Assembly: GCA_045643185.1 (NCBI GenBank)
Contig: JAZUKH010000058.1
Location: forward strand, 1-13,315
Direction: 5' to 3'
Source of the DNA: RGIG464 sp045643185
GTDB lineage: Bacteria; Myxococcota_A; Bradymonadia; UBA4248
Length of the DNA: 13,315 nt
Below, piece by piece: positions 1 through 7,160 of the stretch. Position numbers and translations under genes: made by a program. Within the stretch, counting starts at the first letter, position 1. Every line of letters begins with the position of its first letter. Below the pieces are notes generated by a model that was given only the letters and a program-made list of their open reading frames with translations, had not been told where the DNA came from and did no database searches.

Positions 1-115
1 GGGGTAGCGGCGTATTTCGTATTTCTGTAGAGACGCGTGGTCCACACGTCTCTGACGCGTGGTCCACACGTCTCTACGAAAATACGAAATAGTCGCGTAG
101 GGGGAGACCTCCCCC
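1..115. repeat. Modular palindromic intergenic repeat, copy A (left edge may be cut)
   Basis: Positions 1-17 (ggggtagcggcgtattt) are the exact reverse complement of 3031-3047 in the second copy. Positions 87-104 (aaatagtcgcgtaggggg) match the other side of that copy with two mismatches. Between these shell segments lies a long inverted repeat, with arms of about 14-40 and 64-90, whose centre is a tandem palindrome. The element closes with a GGGGGA/TCCCCC hairpin at 100-115, equivalent to the GGGGGC/GCCCCC hairpin of copy B. The element starts at the window edge, so it may continue to the left. No coding function is seen. It could act as a transcription barrier or be a non-autonomous mobile repeat; this is inference. 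Confidence 0.75.
32..75. repeat. Two exact tandem copies of a 22-bp near-palindrome
   Basis: Positions 32-53 and 54-75 are identical, 22 bp each, with no spacer. Each unit is nearly self-complementary around a central GTGG-T-CCAC, and the pair is embedded in the larger hairpin of the surrounding repeat. The two units can fold separately or as one cruciform. There is no spacer, so this is not a CRISPR array. Confidence 0.85.
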
Positions 116-183
116 TCCCCAAAACCAAAATGCCGTAACAAGTCCCACATAAATCACTCAAATTCGCTCCAAATAGGCGACAT

Positions 184-212
184 TTGAATTCGCAGCGCTA
201 CACCGTTATAAT
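184..212 (+). promoter_or_regulatory. Sigma70-like promoter of the large Cys-rich lipoprotein gene
   Basis: TTGAAT at 184-189 and a perfect TATAAT at 207-212 are separated by 17 nt. Transcription would start near 219, which leaves a leader of about 40 nt before the ATG at 261. That start point also argues against the in-frame ATG at 216 being used. The region 116-183 shows nothing further. Confidence 0.6.
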
Positions 213-244
213 ATTATGCCTTCCTTTTTTTGGGAAAATTCAAT

Positions 245-250
245 CAAGGA
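245..250 (+). promoter_or_regulatory. Ribosome binding site that sets the start at 261
   Basis: AAGGAG lies 10 nt upstream of the ATG at 261 and inside the open frame that begins at 216. It supports 261 as the start, because the protein from 261 begins directly with a basic-hydrophobic signal peptide. Confidence 0.7.
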
Positions 251-260
251 GTCTATCAGC

Positions 261-2939
261 ATGAAAAAATATCAATTCGCAATTTTGGTCGCATGTATGT
301 CAGCGGGATGCTTGACATTTGGTTGCAAAGACGATGATTTTTCTGGCGTCGCGAGCCATGTAAACGAGATGATGCGCCGTTGCGAAGGCGACGTGCTTCA
401 GCAATTTTCTGAGGGCGAATGGTCAGACATCGAAACGTGCGTGAGCCCCAAAAAATGCCAGCTATTGGAGATCGGCACGTACGCGTGTTCAACGAATGGC
501 GTTGATATCAACACAAAACCTGTGGTCTGCAAAGCCGGTGTAAAAGTCTGCCAACCTGACCGCAAGTCGTTCTCGACCTGTAGCGCAGACGGAACGGAAG
601 ACGTGTTGACTGTCTGCGGCGAGGGTGAATACTGCAACAACGACACAGTAAGCTGCGAAAGCCAGTCGGCCATCGTCGACAAGATCATCGAGGAGATCGG
701 TCAGGACACGTGTGAAGCCGACGAGACGATCTGCAGCAACAACGCGCTCATCAAATGCGGCAGCGATGGCAAATGGGATCGCTCATCGGTCAAGATCTGT
801 AACGAACACGAGGAATGCCTCGCCGATGGCCTCGACGACTGCTTCTGCGACGCAGGCGCGGCGCACTGCTATGGCAATGTGCTCGTCGAATGTGGCGAAG
901 ATTACCTGTTCCACGAGGAAGACGGCCTGGATTGCGGCGACGACTATATCTGCGATGCCAAAGCCAAAGACTGCGTCGAAGAAAAAGCCCCAGAATGCGC
1001 GCCGACCGCCGTCGAATGCATGTCGAACACGAGCTATCGCGTCTGCAACGAACGCGGTTTTTGGGATGACGCGGTGTTCTGTAAGGCAAACGAAGCGTGC
1101 AGCGCAGGTGCCTGCATTCCGACCTCGACGCCGGGTGTCGACCCCGATCCCATCACCAAAGAATGCGAACCGGGTGAAAAGAAATGCTTTGGCAGCACGA
1201 CCTACGCGGTGTGCGACGACGACGGTTTCTTCACCAGTTCCAAGCGCTGTAGCCGTATCGGTCAAACCTGCATCGACGGCGAGTGCGAAGGTGGCATCGA
1301 CCCCGAAACGGGCGAAGAATTGTGCAAAACCGGTCAGTCAGTCTGCATCGGCAACTTCTACAAAACGTGCAAGGCCGGTGAGTGGAGCGAAGCCACGTCG
1401 TGCGGCGACCAGACCTGCGAAAACGGCGCGTGCGTGACCAAAACCTCCCCCGACACAGGCAAAGACTGCAAGATCGGCGAGCGTAAATGCGCAGACGGCG
1501 GTTACCTGATCTGCACGTCCGAAAGCAAATGGAGCACCGTGCAGAGCTGCGGCGACGGCAACACCTGCCGCGACCTCGACGGCTCCTGCGTGGCCGACGT
1601 CACAACGACCGAATGCGTCGGCGGTCAGAAACGCTGCATCAACGATTCTTACTACTCAGTCTGCAAAAACGGCGTGTTTACGGGCTCTCAACAGTGCAAC
1701 AGCCGCAAACTGAAATGCTACAACGGCGAATGCCTAACGTGTGAACCGGGCAGCACGTCATGCAATAACAACAAAGTGAGAACGTGCAAAGCCGACGGTT
1801 CTGGCTACGACGAAACATCCTGTGACCACGGTTGCAGCAACGGCGCCTGCATCGTCTGCAATGACAACGAATTCCAGTGCAATGACAAAGCCGAGTTCCA
1901 GCATTGTGTGTCTGGTCAGTGGTCGACGCTCGTCGCATGCGACGCCGCCGCCTGCTCGGCTTCAGGCACACTGGGCTGCACCTGCACCGTTGGCGCACAA
2001 AAATGCGACGCCGATGGCAACATCCTCGAGTGTAAAACGCTCAACGTCGGTTCTGGCCGTAACGCCAAGTCATACCAAGCCTGGCAGATCGTCTCAGCTT
2101 GTGGCAGCGCCTCAGCTTGCGTCGAAGCCAACAACGCCGTTTCGTGCAGCTGCAACGACGGCGACAAACGCTGTGCCAGCGATGGCGTCCAGACCTGCCA
2201 AGGCGGCATCTGGAAAACCACCGAAGTTTGCGACAGCACCATGACCTGCGATGACACCACCAAGACCTGTCGATGCGAAGAAGGCACCTACAAGTGCAAC
2301 GACACCGTCACAACGGGCACCGGTCGCGCCGTCTGCAAAAATGGAGCCTGGGATAACAGCGCCAAATGCGGCAATAACACAGCCTGTAACGCAGCCGTCG
2401 GCGGCGCCTGCATCGCCACGATGTGCAAAACCATCAATACCGACGAGATCAACAAGATCCTCAAACAAAACAGAATCGACATCTCGATCGAAAATACCGG
2501 TATCCGTTGCGATGGCGCCAACCTGCTCGACTGCACAAACGGCATCTACTCGGTCAAAAAGACCTGTACGTCGGGCTGCACGGCACTCGGCGAAATCGCA
2601 GTCTGCATGAATAACGCGCAACTGGACGACTTCAAAGACACCCTGACCTGCAACATCATCAGTCAGAACAAGACGCGCTGCGGTGCCAACAACACCTCCA
2701 TCGATAAATGCACCAAGACCGGTATCCTGAAATTCGAATTCCAGAATGAGTCCTGCGAAGCCGGCCAGGTCTGCGTCGAAAAATCCGGTTCAGCCTCTTG
2801 CCAGCCCAAGGTCTGCGTCTCAGCCGAGCTCGTCTGCGACGGCACCAAGGTCAAACAATGCCGAAACAACGAACTAAAAGACCTTGCCGATTGCGCAGAT
2901 ATGGGCATGACGTGCGCGAATGGCGCTTGCGTGAAATAA
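261..2939 (+). CDS. Very Cys-rich secreted lipoprotein with 16 six-cysteine modules
   Basis: Predicted 892-residue exported protein. I do not recognise a named function. It starts with a signal peptide (MKKYQFAILVACMSAGC) followed by a second possible lipidation site, T-F-G-C, before an acidic KDDD stretch. The lipidated cysteine is therefore C17 or C22; neither lipobox is canonical. After a partial module (residues 41-76), residues 90-890 divide into sixteen consecutive modules of roughly 37-60 residues. Each has six cysteines: C-x5/6-C, a third Cys usually before a G-x-W/F/Y turn, then C4, C5 and C6. Adjacent modules often abut as C-x-C (CFC, CTC, CSC, CRC). This regularity suggests disulfide-knotted beads projecting from the envelope. 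Modules 11, 14 and 15 carry long insertions. The start at 261 is chosen over 216 because of the AAGGAG site and the signal peptide. The gene is monocistronic and flanked by inverted repeat copies. It resembles Cys-rich repeat proteins of myxobacteria in style, but family membership is unproven. A role in adhesion, protection or predation would be speculation. Confidence 0.85.
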   Translation: MKKYQFAILVACMSAGCLTFGCKDDDFSGVASHVNEMMRRCEGDVLQQFSEGEWSDIETCVSPKKCQLLEIGTYACSTNGVDINTKPVVCKAGVKVCQPDRKSFSTCSADGTEDVLTVCGEGEYCNNDTVSCESQSAIVDKIIEEIGQDTCEADETICSNNALIKCGSDGKWDRSSVKICNEHEECLADGLDDCFCDAGAAHCYGNVLVECGEDYLFHEEDGLDCGDDYICDAKAKDCVEEKAPECAPTAVECMSNTSYRVCNERGFWDDAVFCKANEACSAGACIPTSTPGVDPDPITKECEPGEKKCFGSTTYAVCDDDGFFTSSKRCSRIGQTCIDGECEGGIDPETGEELCKTGQSVCIGNFYKTCKAGEWSEATSCGDQTCENGACVTKTSPDTGKDCKIGERKCADGGYLICTSESKWSTVQSCGDGNTCRDLDGSCVADVTTTECVGGQKRCINDSYYSVCKNGVFTGSQQCNSRKLKCYNGECLTCEPGSTSCNNNKVRTCKADGSGYDETSCDHGCSNGACIVCNDNEFQCNDKAEFQHCVSGQWSTLVACDAAACSASGTLGCTCTVGAQKCDADGNILECKTLNVGSGRNAKSYQAWQIVSACGSASACVEANNAVSCSCNDGDKRCASDGVQTCQGGIWKTTEVCDSTMTCDDTTKTCRCEEGTYKCNDTVTTGTGRAVCKNGAWDNSAKCGNNTACNAAVGGACIATMCKTINTDEINKILKQNRIDISIENTGIRCDGANLLDCTNGIYSVKKTCTSGCTALGEIAVCMNNAQLDDFKDTLTCNIISQNKTRCGANNTSIDKCTKTGILKFEFQNESCEAGQVCVEKSGSASCQPKVCVSAELVCDGTKVKQCRNNELKDLADCADMGMTCANGACVK

Positions 2940-2988
2940 CAACGCCGATCGCGACGAACGGCGCCAATGCGTCATTCAATCATTTTGA

Positions 2989-3067
2989 GGGGGCATCGCC
3001 CCCTGCGCGGCTATTTGGCGGAGATCCGCCAAATACGCCGCTACCCCCGTGCGGGGCTCTGCCCCGC
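2989..3067. repeat. Triple-hairpin intergenic repeat, copy B, between convergent genes
   Basis: There are three hairpins in a row. The first is GGGGGC-ATC-GCCCCC at 2989-3003. The second is at 3013-3034, with a 10-bp stem (ATTTGGCGGA / TCCGCCAAAT) that extends to 3007-3041 with one bulge. The third is GCGGGGC-TCT-GCCCCGC at 3051-3067. The element occupies most of the gap between the stop at 2939 and the convergent stop at 3100, so it can fold in either transcript. There is no U-tract, so it is not a classical intrinsic terminator, though it may stop or stabilise both mRNA ends (inference). It shares its outer shell with the element at 1-115 in inverted orientation. Confidence 0.8.
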
Positions 3068-3099
3068 AACGCCCCGTTTCGACATGATTTAACGATCTC

Positions 3100-4653
3100 T
3101 TAGCCAGCGTGTCGAACGAGTTGATTTCGATTCTGAGCCTGAGCAACAGCCGCGGCAGCGTTGGCCGACTGTTGCGCGCGATCAAGACCAAGTTTAGCGC
3201 GTAACTTTTCGACACAAAGTGAAATTTCTTCGGACGGAGCCAGAGCCTCAGCGTGTTCATAAGCACGCAGTGCGTGGCGGATCAACCCTTGTTTTTGGGT
3301 CATACGATACTGTTCGAGGTAGGTATTGGCAAGGTAGATCCATGACTCATCGTCATAAGGATTAAGCTGCGTCACTTCGTTGAGGTGACGCACGGCCTGG
3401 TCGAGTGACTGAGGCGTCGTCGGGCGAATGAGCGCATACGAAATGCCGAGATTGGCCTGAACGGATTTGATCGCATCATAGGCTTCGATGACACGAAGCA
3501 TGCTCAACGAAGCTTCAAAGCAACGAATGGCTTCTTCGTCATACTCGAGCGCACGATTCGTCATGCCCATGAGGTTGAACGCCTGAGCCGCCAATAGTTT
3601 GGAAAAACGCGGATCGTGCTGAACGCGCGCAAACAGGTCGTTCAGCAATGGCCCCAACACGCGCAAAACCGTGTCGGTATCGCCCAGATCGTAAGCTTCG
3701 TGCGCATAATCAAGAAGCTGCGTAAAGAACTGTTCAGGCATGCGCAATACGTCAATGCGCGACGGCACAAAATTGTTCACGTCTTCGACGTAATTCACGA
3801 ACGTGTTATCCGCCTGACGAATAAAGATATTCGTCTTGGCTATGTTAAAACGACGTCGAATCGCATTGATGTGCTTAAGATTTTCGACTGGCACATCGTC
3901 AGTATTGGCCAAAATAAAGAATACGACCTTATTTTGAATCAACGCTTCATAATCATCAAGCGCTTTGTCGAGTGCCTGAATGGGCGCTTCAAGAGGCTCA
4001 AAAATACACACGGCTTTTTCGCCAATGTTCTGCGCAATGGCACCGTGCGAAAACGTCGCACTTTGGCGCCTCATCTCGATCGCGTTGCGCGCAATCTTCA
4101 AATTCGTCTCATTCGTCGCAGACACTCGCCCACGCGGCACCACGCGGTGCGCAATTAATTCATCAAGATAGATCAAACCGAGTTCACACGCTGCATCACC
4201 AAGCATGCGCGTTTTTTCGACCTCAACCGGCTTGCTCTGGGCCTTGCTCATCTGCATTTCCAGATACCGAACGTTGTCGCGATTCATCTTTTCCTCGTTC
4301 TGAATTTCACTAAGAGATTCCAGATGCATAATCGAAAGAACCGAATCTATCGAACCCACCATCTCTAACGATTGAGACAACTGGTCCGACAAATCGGGCA
4401 TTTGCGCTTCGATGATCGCGATCTGCGATTTGGACGTTTCTTCAAAACACTCAAAATATGGAACAAATTCTGTCCCACTTTCGCGTGTCGCCTGACGACG
4501 TTTGATCGACTCCAGCTTCTTATCGCTCATGCGACGAGCCATTGGACGTCGACGCTGCCAGTGTTGTTTCATTGCCTGAAGATGATCATTTACAATAATA
4601 GCAAAACCTATTGCTATCATTGCTATTCCCATCAATAGACAAAAAACAAACAT
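3100..4653 (-). CDS. Membrane-anchored protein with TPR-like C-terminal half
   Basis: About 517 residues. A single N-terminal hydrophobic helix (about residues 2-22) is followed by a strongly basic stretch (KQHWQRRRPMARR), so by the positive-inside rule the rest probably lies in the cytoplasm. Residues about 45-150 are polar and charged, and helical in character. Residues about 210-300 contain alternating hydrophobic strands (VVFFILANTDDVP; TNIFIRQAD) that look like a small alpha/beta domain I cannot name. Residues about 315-490 are a helical repeat of TPR type, clearest in the segment with LNPYDDESWIYLANTYLEQY followed by a second helix pair ending in AEALAPSEE. The tail is Ala/Gln-rich. A GGAGG at 4664-4668 lies 10 nt from the ATG at 4653 and 7 nt from a TTG at 4656; I prefer ATG. 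A GGATGC/GCATCC hairpin (4676-4698) sits just upstream of that site in the leader. TPR regions usually mediate protein contacts. The partner and role are unknown. Confidence 0.75.
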   Translation of the reverse strand: MFVFCLLMGIAMIAIGFAIIVNDHLQAMKQHWQRRRPMARRMSDKKLESIKRRQATRESGTEFVPYFECFEETSKSQIAIIEAQMPDLSDQLSQSLEMVGSIDSVLSIMHLESLSEIQNEEKMNRDNVRYLEMQMSKAQSKPVEVEKTRMLGDAACELGLIYLDELIAHRVVPRGRVSATNETNLKIARNAIEMRRQSATFSHGAIAQNIGEKAVCIFEPLEAPIQALDKALDDYEALIQNKVVFFILANTDDVPVENLKHINAIRRRFNIAKTNIFIRQADNTFVNYVEDVNNFVPSRIDVLRMPEQFFTQLLDYAHEAYDLGDTDTVLRVLGPLLNDLFARVQHDPRFSKLLAAQAFNLMGMTNRALEYDEEAIRCFEASLSMLRVIEAYDAIKSVQANLGISYALIRPTTPQSLDQAVRHLNEVTQLNPYDDESWIYLANTYLEQYRMTQKQGLIRHALRAYEHAEALAPSEEISLCVEKLRAKLGLDRAQQSANAAAAVAQAQNRNQLVRHAG

Positions 4654-4810
4654 CAAAAAACGGCCTCCATGCCACGGATGCTATCAGGGAGCGCATCCTT
4701 GCGCTTCTACCTAAAAACTAGTGCCACACTTTACCACACTTCCACGCGCGAAAATACCTATTTTTTAAAAAATTTATGTGTTCCAATGTCGGTAATGTGA
4801 TCATTTGAAC

Positions 4811-4837
4811 AAAATATGAATTATATATTCACATTTT
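4811..4837 (-). terminator. AT-rich hairpin, candidate terminator of the nnr-radical SAM unit
   Basis: Arms AAAATATGAAT (4811-4821) and ATTCACATTTT (4827-4837) enclose a 5-nt loop. In minus-strand RNA all eleven positions can pair, one of them as G-U, and the descending arm ends in UAUUUUG. It lies about 40 nt after the radical SAM stop. A second, weaker stem, TTCAGT / ACTGAA at 4847-4865, sits between them. The remaining gap (4654-4810) is AT-rich, with a 14-bp perfect palindrome ATTTTTTAAAAAAT (4760-4773) and two CCACACTT direct repeats (4724-4731 and 4734-4741). No convincing promoter was found there for the TPR gene, although one is expected. Confidence 0.4.
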
Positions 4838-4878
4838 GATAATTTATTCAGTTATTTTTACTGAACTACATTGTAACT

Positions 4879-5577
4879 TTACAACCCGCTCCGCAATTTT
4901 AATGCTTTCACCTTGTTAAGATCTTCTTCACTGAGTTCAAAAGGATAGGCAGGACAATCGTTAAAGTTCTGAAACGTCGTCATAAGGTTGATGCGCGCAC
5001 GCGGAGCGTGTTCTTTGAGCCAGTCGACGCACGGACGCGTACAACAATCGACGTGTCCAGGCATGACCAGATGACGCACAATGACGTCGCACGACGAGTC
5101 ACACGCTCGCTCAATATTGCCGGTCACGCGCTCAAAATAGTCGGGACACGGCCCAACAATGCTCGGAGCACAAGCCGAACAGGCTTTGAGATCAAAAACA
5201 AAGCCGTCCATCACCGCCACAATGTCACGCTGACGCGACGGGTCGTAATAACCATTCGTGTTCAAATAAAACGGGATGGTGCGCGTCAACTTCGTTTTGA
5301 GCAGCCGCGTGGCTTCAAGCACAAAGTCGAGATAAATCGTGGGTTCGCCACCGATCCACTCGAAAGCACGCACGTTGGATGCACTGAGCTTGTCAGCCAA
5401 CAACTCGGCGTAGGTCGCTGCATCACCAGTCCAGGTGCGGCGCGCAGTCTGCCAATGAATGCGCTCGCTACACGTCGGGCAGTTCAAATTACACCCACTC
5501 ATATTGACGATGAATGCCGGTGAGATCTCCAATTCCTCGCCACAGTGAATGAATTGCTGATAAATCCTGGCTTGCAT
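4879..5577 (-). CDS. PflX-like radical SAM protein with extra cysteines
   Basis: 232 residues. The radical SAM cluster motif CNLNCPTC (C29, C33, C36; CxxxCxxC spacing) follows VNMSG, and W-IGGEPT near 74-80 is the SAM-binding GGE region. The stretches FYLNTNGYY, FDLKAC, YFERVTGNIE and VIVRHLVMPGHVDCCT match the layout of the PflX/COG1313 group related to pyruvate-formate-lyase activases. Members use a [4Fe-4S] cluster to cleave S-adenosylmethionine, but the group's substrates are largely unknown. Eight additional cysteines fall between residues 133 and 183 (133, 136, 144, 159, 163, 178, 179, 183), which is unusual and may ligate a second cluster (inference). The ATG at 5577 is chosen because GAGG lies 6 nt before it; the in-frame TTG at 5583 would have no spacing. 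It begins 8 nt after the nnr stop, so the two are probably co-transcribed and translationally coupled. Confidence 0.88.
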   Translation of the reverse strand: MQARIYQQFIHCGEELEISPAFIVNMSGCNLNCPTCSERIHWQTARRTWTGDAATYAELLADKLSASNVRAFEWIGGEPTIYLDFVLEATRLLKTKLTRTIPFYLNTNGYYDPSRQRDIVAVMDGFVFDLKACSACAPSIVGPCPDYFERVTGNIERACDSSCDVIVRHLVMPGHVDCCTRPCVDWLKEHAPRARINLMTTFQNFNDCPAYPFELSEEDLNKVKALKLRSGL

Positions 5578-5583
5578 GCTCAA

Positions 5584-5587
5584 CCTC
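5584..5587 (-). promoter_or_regulatory. Ribosome binding site overlapping the nnr stop codon
   Basis: GAGG on the minus strand overlaps the TGA stop of nnr (5586-5588) and lies 6 nt before the ATG at 5577. It decides the radical SAM start and supports coupled translation of the two genes. Confidence 0.6.
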
Positions 5588-7160
5588 AGTCGATGTCAGC
5601 CGCCAAACGGCCCAACTGGTCGATCAGGTCACTGGCGGTGAGAGACGTGCGCGTTTTGGCGATCTCACGCCCGGCGCGAGAATGCCAACTCACGGCGATG
5701 GACGCGATGCCACAAGCGTCTGGCCACGTGTCGAAAGCGCCACCGCGCGCCTGGGCTGCGATCGCCGCCAGAATGCCACCCAACACGTCGCCGATGCCGG
5801 CCGATGCCATCGCCGCATTCGGGTAAGGCAGCAAAGCCAGGGTCGGTTTGGGCGTAGCGATATGCGTCACGTGCGACTTCAAAATGACGTTGGCGCGATA
5901 AGTCTGGGCGAGCGACAGAGCGATCCTGCCGGGATCGCGTGTGACCTCGGCGACCGAAACGCCAGCAAGTCGTGCCGCTTCACCAGGATGCGGCGTCAAG
6001 AACACGTCGCATGCCGCAAACCTGGTGTCGGCACCGAGTTCGGCGAGCGCCCAAAGCGCGTCGGCATCCAAAACCAGCGATTTGGCATACGTCGTGAGAT
6101 GTCGAACGAGTGCCAACGTCGAATCGCTTCGCCCCAAACCGGGGCCGACGAGCACGACATCGGCGCGTGCCAGCGCCGCATCAAGCTTGTCGAAATTCAA
6201 AACGCCGTTTTCGGCAACCTGAACGCGCATGATCTCGTCGGGTGGCGTCAAGCGCACAGGTGAAGCGAGCGTCACAAGACCAGCGCCAGCCCGAAGCGCG
6301 GCTCGCGCCGCCAACGTCGGCGCGCCCGGCATCTCGTCGGAGCCACCCAACACCAACACATGGCCGCATTGACCCTTGTGAACGTTAATCGCGCGGTGAG
6401 CCGGCCATTTGCGCGCCACATAGGCGTCGCCCAGAATGACGCGACGCAATCCGTTGCCTGACCACGGGCCTAATCCAATGTCCACACACGTCAAACGCCC
6501 TGTGTACTGCGGGCCATCACCGCAAAAATGACCGAATTTGGGCGCCCCAAACGTGATCGTTTCCGTGGCGTGAAGTGCCCGCGGCGGTGCCTGGTCTTCT
6601 GCCGTGCCTCGAAATCCCGTCGCAGCGTCAAGCCCCGACGCTATGTCTACGCTCAGGATCGGACAATTCAGCCCCTCAATGCACTGATACACTCGCGTCA
6701 TGAGCGGATTGTGTGATGGACGATAACCCGTTCCAAAAATCGCGTCTATGACGAGCAACTCACGATGATCCTTCCACGCGGGAATGGCCGTAACGTCGTT
6801 GAGATCACGCAAAATTACGCGCGGAAGATCCTGAACGCGCGCAAACACGGCTTTGGCGTCGGGCGATTTCACAAACGCGTCATCAAATCCAAACAAGCGC
6901 ACTTCACAACCAGTGTGACGCAAATAATGGGCTGCTACAAGGCCATCCCCACCATTGTTGCCTGGACCACAAAAGACGAGCACCGTCGACGGGTGATAGC
7001 GCAACGCCGCAAGCGCCACTTCGCGCCCGGCCACCTCCATCATCGCCAGACCAGCTTCCGGGCGACGACGGATCTCAGCCGCTTCCCACGCACGCATATC
7101 GTCTGGATGAACACACGCATTACCGTCAATGTGTAGAGGGACGTTCCACGAAAATGCCAT
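5586..7160 (-). CDS. nnr: Bifunctional NAD(P)HX epimerase / ADP- or ATP-dependent NAD(P)HX dehydratase
   Basis: 524 residues, the normal length for the fused enzyme. The N-terminal YjeF/NnrE domain epimerises damaged R-NAD(P)HX to the S form. It shows CGPGNNGGDGLVAA (64-77), DAIFGTG (139-145) and VDIASGLD (171-178). The C-terminal ribokinase-like NnrD domain dehydrates S-NAD(P)HX back to NAD(P)H. It shows HKGQCGHVLVLGG (261-273), VLVGPGLG (336-343), LTPHPGE (388-394) and the anion-hole/catalytic segment SAGIGDVLGG (453-462). The usual GNPGMATGG lead-in to that last motif is replaced by PNAAMASAG, a modest deviation. The ATG at 7160 has GAGG at 7171-7174, 10 nt upstream. The gene leads a two-gene unit with the radical SAM gene and is read divergently from the gene at 7406. 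This is cytoplasmic metabolite repair and is confidently assigned. Confidence 0.96.
   Translation of the reverse strand: MAFSWNVPLHIDGNACVHPDDMRAWEAAEIRRRPEAGLAMMEVAGREVALAALRYHPSTVLVFCGPGNNGGDGLVAAHYLRHTGCEVRLFGFDDAFVKSPDAKAVFARVQDLPRVILRDLNDVTAIPAWKDHRELLVIDAIFGTGYRPSHNPLMTRVYQCIEGLNCPILSVDIASGLDAATGFRGTAEDQAPPRALHATETITFGAPKFGHFCGDGPQYTGRLTCVDIGLGPWSGNGLRRVILGDAYVARKWPAHRAINVHKGQCGHVLVLGGSDEMPGAPTLAARAALRAGAGLVTLASPVRLTPPDEIMRVQVAENGVLNFDKLDAALARADVVLVGPGLGRSDSTLALVRHLTTYAKSLVLDADALWALAELGADTRFAACDVFLTPHPGEAARLAGVSVAEVTRDPGRIALSLAQTYRANVILKSHVTHIATPKPTLALLPYPNAAMASAGIGDVLGGILAAIAAQARGGAFDTWPDACGIASIAVSWHSRAGREIAKTRTSLTASDLIDQLGRLAADID

Noticed and set aside
32..75. Possible CRISPR remnant
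   Set aside because: The two units are adjacent with no spacer, and no cas gene or further repeats are present.
216..260. Upstream in-frame ATG for the large lipoprotein
   Set aside because: It sits at or before the inferred transcription start, lacks a ribosome site, and would place 15 polar residues before the signal peptide.
712..1437. Second-frame open frame inside the large lipoprotein gene
   Set aside because: Its Ala/Arg/Thr-rich low-complexity product is a frame-shadow of the Cys-rich gene; no signal or start site.
4705..4726. Sigma54-like promoter (TGGCAC on the minus strand) before the TPR gene
   Set aside because: The -24 box matches, but the expected TTGC at -12 is TTTA, with no GC at the required distance.
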